Source: Gammaproteobacteria bacterium
Lineage (GTDB): Bacteria; Pseudomonadota; Gammaproteobacteria; SZUA-229
DNA: 6,027 nucleotides
Reading direction: 5' to 3'
Assembly: GCA_011321985.1 (NCBI GenBank)
Contig: DROB01000326.1
Span: 1-6,027 of the forward strand
In this document: in pieces, positions 1-4,254 of the stretch
Numbering within the stretch: position 1 is the first letter of the stretch
Layout of the letters: each line of letters begins with the position of its first letter
Notes under the pieces: model-generated
Told to the model about the DNA's origin: nothing
Database searches by the model: none
What the model saw: the letters and a program-made list of their open reading frames with translations, nothing else
Program-made: the position numbers and the translations under genes

Positions 1-1
1 G

Positions 2-3000
2 GGTTATGAGTGGTTGATGCCCGATGTCAACTACACGCCATTTTCACCTTCGGTCAATATCGCGATAAAACATAAACCTTCTGATAATTTTGAGATGTTG
101 ATCAATGGTGAACGTCTGAACCCGTTGTTCTATTTTGGCATGATAAAAAATAAAGCAGGTACGGTAGCCCGGAGTTACTGGCAGGGAGTGCATCTGGATA
201 ATGGTAACAATCGTTTCGATTTTATCGTCAAAGATAAAGAAGGAAAAATCATAAAAACACTGACCCGAAATGTCATCTTTGCAGGCATTCCCGTAAGAGC
301 AGAACTGGCAGAAGAATATTCACGGCTAATCGCAGATGGTCGTAATGTCCCTGTCGTGGCTATCCGTGTCTTCGATAAAAACGGGGACTTTGCACGGCCG
401 GGTTCACGCGGCAGCTATACTTTGTCTTCACCTTATATCTCTCAGCAGAAGATCAAGGCTTTCCAGACAAATCGGCTGTCAGGTTTGCACCAGGAAGATC
501 CTGAATACGTCGTCGGGCAGAATGGTCTCGCTTATATCGTCCTGGAACCTACCACGATCACAGGCAAGGTCGAACTTGAATTACCTTTCTCTGGCCGTAA
601 GTCCTCTCGTCTGAAAACCTGGATGCAACCGGAGATACGTGACTGGATCATGGTGGGTCTGGCGGAAGGTTCGGTCGGCTATAATGCGGTATCGGGTAAT
701 AAGGAGGCTCTGGATGCGGCAGATGGGGGTAATGATTTTTACAGCGATGGAAAGGTCGCTTTTTATGCAAAGGGTAAAATCAAGGGTGACTGGTTATTAA
801 CGACATCCTATGATTCTTCAAAGAAAAAGAAATCTGGCAGTAACCGCGTCAATCAGCTTATCGACCCAAATACCTACTACACCATCTACGGTGATAATTC
901 ACGTCAACGTCACGATGCTTCGAGTGCTGAAAAACTTTATATAAAGATCGAGCGAAAGCAGTTTTATGCATTGTTCGGAGATATGGATACCGGTCTGAGT
1001 ATCACTGAACTATCCAAATTTAACCGTCGAATGACAGGGTTGAAGTCTGAATATGATAACGGTAAGTACTCATATGCTGCTTTTGCCGCCGAGAATGATA
1101 GTGACTTCATAAAAGATGAGATACCGGGTGAAGGCATCTCGGGGCTTTACCATCTGAGTGGCAAGAATATCGTTATCAATAGCGATAATATCGTTATCGA
1201 AACGCGCGACCGTTTCCGTAGTGAGATAATCGTCAAAACAGAAACCATGCGTCGTTATCTCGACTACAGCATCGATTATGCCGACGGTACTATCTTCTTC
1301 CGTCGACCCATCCCTAGCCGTGATGAAAAATTTAATCCGGTTTTCATCGTTGCTGATTACGAAGTCGAGGCACCAGTAAAAGGTAATATCACCGCGGGTG
1401 GTCGTGCTGCGGTCAAACTAAATGATGGTAAGGTCGAACTGGGCGGAACTCTGATACATGATGCCAGTGATCAAAGCAAAGGTGAACTGATCGGAGTCGA
1501 TGCACGTATCGAGATCGATAATAAGACGGAAGTCCGGTTGGAAGCTGCTACATCTGATGTGACTTCGAACGGTAAGGGGTTAACCGGGTCTGCTTATTCA
1601 GCCGAGATCGTCCACGGTGGTGATGATTTCAAGACGCGCGCATACGTGAAGCAACAAGGTGAAGATTTTGGCCTCGGACAGCAGTCCAGTAGTCAGACGG
1701 GTACACGTAAATTTGGTGCTGAAGGCAGTTATCGGATCAGTAGTGAGGTGGCTGTCAATAGCACGGTCTATCATGAAGATGTACTTGCCACCGGTGCTGA
1801 CAGAAATATGATAGAGGCTAATGCTGTCTATAACAAGCGTGATTACACATTAAGCGCAGGTACTCGTGTCGTCAGAGATACCGATGCACTGGGTCTGGCA
1901 AATGATTCAAATCTGCTGGTATTAGGTGCCAGCAAGAGCCTGCTTGATGATACGGTAAAATTACGTTCAGCAGCAGAGATTGCCGTTGGCTCCAAAAATG
2001 AGAGTACCGATTATCCCTCACGCTATATCCTGGGTGTGGATTATTTCATCACGCCCAAGGTGAACCTGTTTGCTGAAAATGAATGGACGGTAGGTAGTAC
2101 TCAGAATACACAGATAAACCGTGCTGGTGTTCGTGCGACCCCATGGGCAAATGCACAGCTTAATACCTCGGTTAACCAGGAAACCAATGAAAACGGTGTT
2201 CGCTCATTCGCTACCCTGGGTCTGACACAGAGCTTCCCGATCACGGAACGCTGGAGTGGTGATGTTGCATTCGATCGTTCACAGACCATACGTTCACCGG
2301 GAGCGACACCATTGAATACCAATGTTCCTGTAGCACAGGGCACGGCGAATAATGATTTTACCGCGATATCTGTTGGCACGACGTATAATGCAGACCGTTA
2401 TACGGTCAATAATCGTGTCGAATTTCGAACCGCCGATCTGGAAGATAAATACGGTGTGATCGTTAACTGGGAAAGAAATCTGGAAGCAGGGGTGGCTTAT
2501 TCTGCATCGACGAAATTATTCAAGACAGAACGCACCGATGACAGTGAGCTCCTGGATGGTGACATCCGTTTCTCTGTCGCGTACCGTCCGATGGAATCCC
2601 GCTGGATCGCATTGAACCGCCTCGATTTTAAATTTGATTCGAGCACTGACTTATTAGGAAACAAAACACGCCAACGTAAACTGATTGAGAATCTGGCTAC
2701 CAATTTCCTCATCGATAACAGGAACCAGCTGGCCTTTAACTATGGCCTGAAATATGTTGTCGATAATTTTGATAACGCTGATTTCAGTGGTATTACCGGT
2801 TTGCTCGGTACGGAATTCCGTCACGATATCAGTGAGAAATTTGACTTCGGTGTCCATGCTCATACACGTTATTCAGCCAATTCGAATGTGTATCAGTATT
2901 CGACAGGTGTTTCGGTCGGTTGGAATATGGCACGCAATATCTGGCTCAGTATCGGCTACAACTTTGAGGGCTTCGAAGACAGTGACTTCTCTGCAGCGGG

Positions 3001-3085
3001 TTATACGGCAACAGGACCATACATCCGGTTCCGTCTGAAGTTTGACCAGGATACAGCGGATGATATCCAGAGCTGGCTGAATTAA
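2..3085 (+). CDS. Giant outer-membrane beta-barrel protein with N-terminal Ig-like and invasin-like domains (5' end cut by window)
   Basis: The frame is open from base 2 to the TAA at 3083-3085, giving 1027 visible residues. The TTG at 14 and ATG at 17 sit inside continuous domain sequence (visible start GYEWLMPDVNYTPFSPSVNI), so the real start is upstream. Visible residues about 10-95 look like an extracellular Ig-like beta-sandwich (pattern LDNGNNRFDFIVKDKEGK). Residues about 96-194 resemble a Big_1/invasin-type domain (LIADGRNVPVVAIRVFDKNG, then GLAYIVLEPTT near the end). From about 208 to 1014 the protein is mostly short alternating polar/hydrophobic strands joined by turns rich in Asp, Asn and Gly, ending in GPYIRFRLKF, a typical last barrel strand. 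It therefore probably sits in the outer membrane with the Ig-like part exposed. It resembles large proteins often labelled 'TonB-dependent receptor' or 'cell surface protein', but no TonB plug is visible and I cannot name a function. The barrel assignment is fairly secure; substrate and role are unknown. Confidence 0.8.
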   Translation, partial: GYEWLMPDVNYTPFSPSVNIAIKHKPSDNFEMLINGERLNPLFYFGMIKNKAGTVARSYWQGVHLDNGNNRFDFIVKDKEGKIIKTLTRNVIFAGIPVRAELAEEYSRLIADGRNVPVVAIRVFDKNGDFARPGSRGSYTLSSPYISQQKIKAFQTNRLSGLHQEDPEYVVGQNGLAYIVLEPTTITGKVELELPFSGRKSSRLKTWMQPEIRDWIMVGLAEGSVGYNAVSGNKEALDAADGGNDFYSDGKVAFYAKGKIKGDWLLTTSYDSSKKKKSGSNRVNQLIDPNTYYTIYGDNSRQRHDASSAEKLYIKIERKQFYALFGDMDTGLSITELSKFNRRMTGLKSEYDNGKYSYAAFAAENDSDFIKDEIPGEGISGLYHLSGKNIVINSDNIVIETRDRFRSEIIVKTETMRRYLDYSIDYADGTIFFRRPIPSRDEKFNPVFIVADYEVEAPVKGNITAGGRAAVKLNDGKVELGGTLIHDASDQSKGELIGVDARIEIDNKTEVRLEAATSDVTSNGKGLTGSAYSAEIVHGGDDFKTRAYVKQQGEDFGLGQQSSSQTGTRKFGAEGSYRISSEVAVNSTVYHEDVLATGADRNMIEANAVYNKRDYTLSAGTRVVRDTDALGLANDSNLLVLGASKSLLDDTVKLRSAAEIAVGSKNESTDYPSRYILGVDYFITPKVNLFAENEWTVGSTQNTQINRAGVRATPWANAQLNTSVNQETNENGVRSFATLGLTQSFPITERWSGDVAFDRSQTIRSPGATPLNTNVPVAQGTANNDFTAISVGTTYNADRYTVNNRVEFRTADLEDKYGVIVNWERNLEAGVAYSASTKLFKTERTDDSELLDGDIRFSVAYRPMESRWIALNRLDFKFDSSTDLLGNKTRQRKLIENLATNFLIDNRNQLAFNYGLKYVVDNFDNADFSGITGLLGTEFRHDISEKFDFGVHAHTRYSANSNVYQYSTGVSVGWNMARNIWLSIGYNFEGFEDSDFSAAGYTATGPYIRFRLKFDQDTADDIQSWLN
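1166..1198 (+). repeat. In-frame 12-base direct repeat, period 21
   Basis: The 12-mer AATATCGTTATC occurs at 1166-1177 and again at 1187-1198, separated by AATAGCGAT. The period is exactly seven codons, so the protein reads NIVI-NSD-NIVI inside the barrel gene. It may be a small local duplication or just two similar beta-strands. The first copy and the spacer can also form a short stem (TTATC with GATAA), but nothing indicates a regulatory role. Confidence 0.6.
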
Positions 3086-3324
3086 CCCCTTCCTTCCTTG
3101 TGGAAAAAGGCTTCCGTTGCTCCAGGCAGGGCTGATTTGGAAAAAATAAAGTAATGAATATCGACATATCAATATGGCTGAGATTAATCTTTAATTTACA
3201 ATGGATTAAGTTTCTTCTTTGAGTGTTAGCGTGGTTAGAGCCAGTAAGATATGCCGATTTTTATTCATAAAAAAGCCAAAAACAGGTGTGAAATACGGAT
3301 TTTGTCGGAAAAGACTACACAAAG

Positions 3325-3336
3325 GTTAAATTTAAC
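3325..3336. promoter_or_regulatory. Candidate upstream activator site (12-bp perfect palindrome)
   Basis: GTTAAATTTAAC is a perfect 12-bp palindrome centred at 3330.5, about 100 bases before the predicted start at 3430. That is within the range where sigma-54 activator proteins usually bind. A shorter perfect palindrome with the same outer half-site, GTTATAAC, lies at 3368-3375. Their centres are 41 bp apart, close to four helical turns. The most plausible ligand is a PrsR-type sigma-54 response regulator, because such regulators accompany PEP-CTERM systems. I do not know the PrsR recognition sequence, so the assignment is inference. Confidence 0.35.
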
Positions 3337-3371
3337 TGGTTCGCCTATAGAAAAATGGATGCCTATGGTTA

Positions 3372-3384
3372 TAACTGTTTGATT
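3372..3384 (-). promoter_or_regulatory. Candidate IHF binding site
   Basis: On the minus strand the sequence reads AATCAAACAGTTA, which satisfies every fixed position of the IHF consensus WATCAANNNNTTR. It lies between the candidate activator palindrome (3325-3336) and the -24/-12 promoter (3404-3420), centred near -52. This is where IHF normally bends DNA to bring a sigma-54 activator to the polymerase. The match is seen directly; function is inferred from position. The flanking DNA is AT-rich, which raises the odds of a chance match. It overlaps the small palindrome GTTATAAC by four bases, so both may not be occupied at once. Confidence 0.5.
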
Positions 3385-3403
3385 AATAGCTATCTATACT
3401 TGA

Positions 3404-3420
3404 TGGTACGAATTTTGCAT
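3404..3420 (+). promoter_or_regulatory. Sigma-54 (RpoN) -24/-12 promoter
   Basis: TGGTACG-AATT-TTGCAT matches the sigma-54 consensus TGGCACG-N4-TTGCW at all specified positions but one (T for C). The invariant GG (3405-3406) and GC (3417-3418) are separated by exactly 10 bases, as required. With C3418 at -12 the transcript should begin at A3430, leaving a 29-base leader that contains the ribosome binding site of the PEP-CTERM gene. Sigma-54 control of PEP-CTERM genes fits the known presence of the PrsK/PrsR two-component pair with exosortase systems. No competing sigma-70 promoter with good spacing is visible nearby. Confidence 0.78.
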
Positions 3421-3443
3421 CCGTATAGCACGTAAATTTATTT

Positions 3444-3450
3444 AAGGAGA
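3444..3450 (+). promoter_or_regulatory. Ribosome binding site of the PEP-CTERM gene
   Basis: AAGGAGA is a strong Shine-Dalgarno match, 8 bases before the ATG at 3459. It fixes the start codon and suggests high translation once the promoter is active. Confidence 0.9.
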
Positions 3451-3458
3451 AAAAAGGA

Positions 3459-4112
3459 ATGAGGAATTTATTGATTTTAGTATTAGCTACACTGATGACC
3501 AGCACGGCACAGGCGGCTATTTTTGATTTTGCGGCTGTAGCAGATGGCGACAGCTCTTATGGTCTGCCCGGTGGTGAAGGAGGGGCGGCTTCGCTTACTT
3601 TTAATAAAGGTGGCGTGAGTGTGACAGCGAGTGGGTTTAACGGGCTTGATGGCACACCTTATTATGCTTATCTGGATGCCACTTTTAATAATTTATCCGG
3701 AGGACTCGGTGTCTGCATGAATCTGGTTACGAATGCGCAATGTAATCCGTCATCGGATGATAATGTAACAACGAATGAAACCTTGCGGCTGGTGTTTGAT
3801 CAGGCCGTCACTATTAATAGCACTACCTTTGTCAACGGTAATCATGGTACGAATTTTACCGGTAACTTCGATCTATCTATCGATGGTGGTACAGCAACCA
3901 CTTACAGCCTGACCAATATTTTTGCTATGGATCTTACGGGTACGACATTCGAATTTTTTAACCCGAATGTCGGGGCGGGTTCTGCGGTATCGAATGACAA
4001 GCAGTTCTACATTAATGCTCTGGATGTTACCGTGGTACCGGTGCCTGCTGCAGCCTGGTTATTTGGCAGCGGACTGCTTGGCTTACTCGGCATGGCTCGA
4101 CGCAAAGCTTAA
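3459..4112 (+). CDS. Secreted PEP-CTERM (VPLPA-CTERM) sorting-domain protein
   Basis: This 217-residue protein has the full tripartite layout of an exosortase substrate. Residues 1-19 are a Sec signal peptide (MRNLLILVLATLMTSTAQA, probable cut before A20). Residues 20-190 form a Gly/Asn/Thr-rich, beta-strand-rich domain with only two cysteines after the signal peptide, C86 and C95, which could form a disulfide; the stretch QCNPSSDDNVTTNETL follows the first. The C-terminus has the sorting motif VPVPA (193-197), a hydrophobic helix (about 198-213) and a basic tail RRKA. By family knowledge, an exosortase (EpsH type) cuts at this signal and the protein is exported to the surface or extracellular matrix, often alongside exopolysaccharide. 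No exosortase or polysaccharide gene lies in the window. The gene has its own sigma-54-type promoter and strong terminator, so it is probably a single-gene unit. The mature domain's function is not recognised. Confidence 0.93.
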   Translation: MRNLLILVLATLMTSTAQAAIFDFAAVADGDSSYGLPGGEGGAASLTFNKGGVSVTASGFNGLDGTPYYAYLDATFNNLSGGLGVCMNLVTNAQCNPSSDDNVTTNETLRLVFDQAVTINSTTFVNGNHGTNFTGNFDLSIDGGTATTYSLTNIFAMDLTGTTFEFFNPNVGAGSAVSNDKQFYINALDVTVVPVPAAAWLFGSGLLGLLGMARRKA

Positions 4113-4135
4113 TATCCAGAGCTTCTCTGGATGTT
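4111..4135 (+). terminator. Hairpin at the stop codon, possible first terminator
   Basis: AATATCCAGAG (4111-4121) pairs with CTCTGGATGTT (4125-4135) over 11 pairs, one of them G-U, around the three-base loop CTT. It overlaps the TAA stop and is followed by only a short T run (4134-4137). It may be a weak terminator or a 3'-end stabiliser in front of the stronger terminator just downstream. Confidence 0.55.
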
Positions 4136-4137
4136 TT

Positions 4138-4170
4138 AAAAAGCGGCCCGTATATGGGCTGCTTTTTTTT
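4138..4170 (+). terminator. Strong intrinsic terminator of the PEP-CTERM gene
   Basis: A GC-rich stem, GCGGCCC with GGGCTGC (one G-U pair), closes a six-base loop (4150-4155). It is extended by an A-run pairing with the start of an eight-T tract at 4163-4170. This is a canonical Rho-independent terminator. On the other strand the hairpin is followed by five T's, so it could also act in reverse, though no minus-strand gene points at it. Confidence 0.93.
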
Positions 4171-4254
4171 CGCCTGCAGCAAAACAGACAGACGAAAAAA
4201 ATCGGTGCTTGCGGTAAACTAAGCTCTCTCTGTGCTACTGAATAGTTTTGACAA

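Larger units (their letters stand above)
3086..3458. other. Intergenic region with the sigma-54 control region of the PEP-CTERM gene
   Basis: This is 373 bases without a supportable gene. The first 240 or so bases are AT-rich and hold little that can be called: a perfect 10-bp palindrome AGATTAATCT at 3181-3190, an AT-rich inverted repeat at 3258-3273 (TTTTTAT, TC, ATAAAAA), and no convincing terminator for the upstream barrel gene. The last 135 bases hold a palindrome, an IHF-like site, a -24/-12 promoter and a ribosome binding site, listed separately. A 22-codon reading frame at 3154-3222 has no ribosome binding site and is not called as a gene. Confidence 0.8.

Noticed and set aside
14..19. 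TTG/ATG start codons for the barrel gene
   Set aside because: The frame is open to base 2 with matching domain sequence before them, and there is no ribosome binding site; the gene begins outside the window.
3090..3116. Possible terminator hairpin after the barrel gene (CCTTCC with GGAA and AAGG)
   Set aside because: Only about four pairs plus a bulge, and no T run follows; not a convincing intrinsic terminator.
2101..3172. Several minus-strand and alternate-frame reading frames of 69-99 codons across the barrel gene 3' end
   Set aside because: They lie inside or across a well-supported coding frame, have low-complexity or unlikely composition and no ribosome binding sites; they are shadows.
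3165..3176. Inverted repeat CATAT-CA-ATATG and the AT-rich repeat at 3258-3273
   Set aside because: Both have two-base loops and are short AT-rich palindromes of a kind common by chance; too far from the promoter to assign a role.
3154..3222. A 22-codon hydrophobic small reading frame in the intergenic gap
   Set aside because: It has a weak leader with no Shine-Dalgarno at proper spacing and a composition expected from AT-rich DNA; conservation would be needed to call it.
3379..3400. Possible sigma-70 promoter (TTGATT and TATACT)
   Set aside because: The spacer is only 10 bases, far from the usual 17, and the sigma-54 element just downstream is a much better fit.
4209..4241. Possible mutL promoter (TTGCGG with an extended -10 TGCTACTGA)
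   Set aside because: The -35 to -10 spacing is about 21 bases and the -10 match is poor; not supportable as a promoter call.
3922..4245. A 107-codon + frame overlapping the PEP-CTERM gene and terminator
   Set aside because: It is out of frame with a clearly real gene and runs through a strong terminator hairpin; its sequence has no recognisable features.
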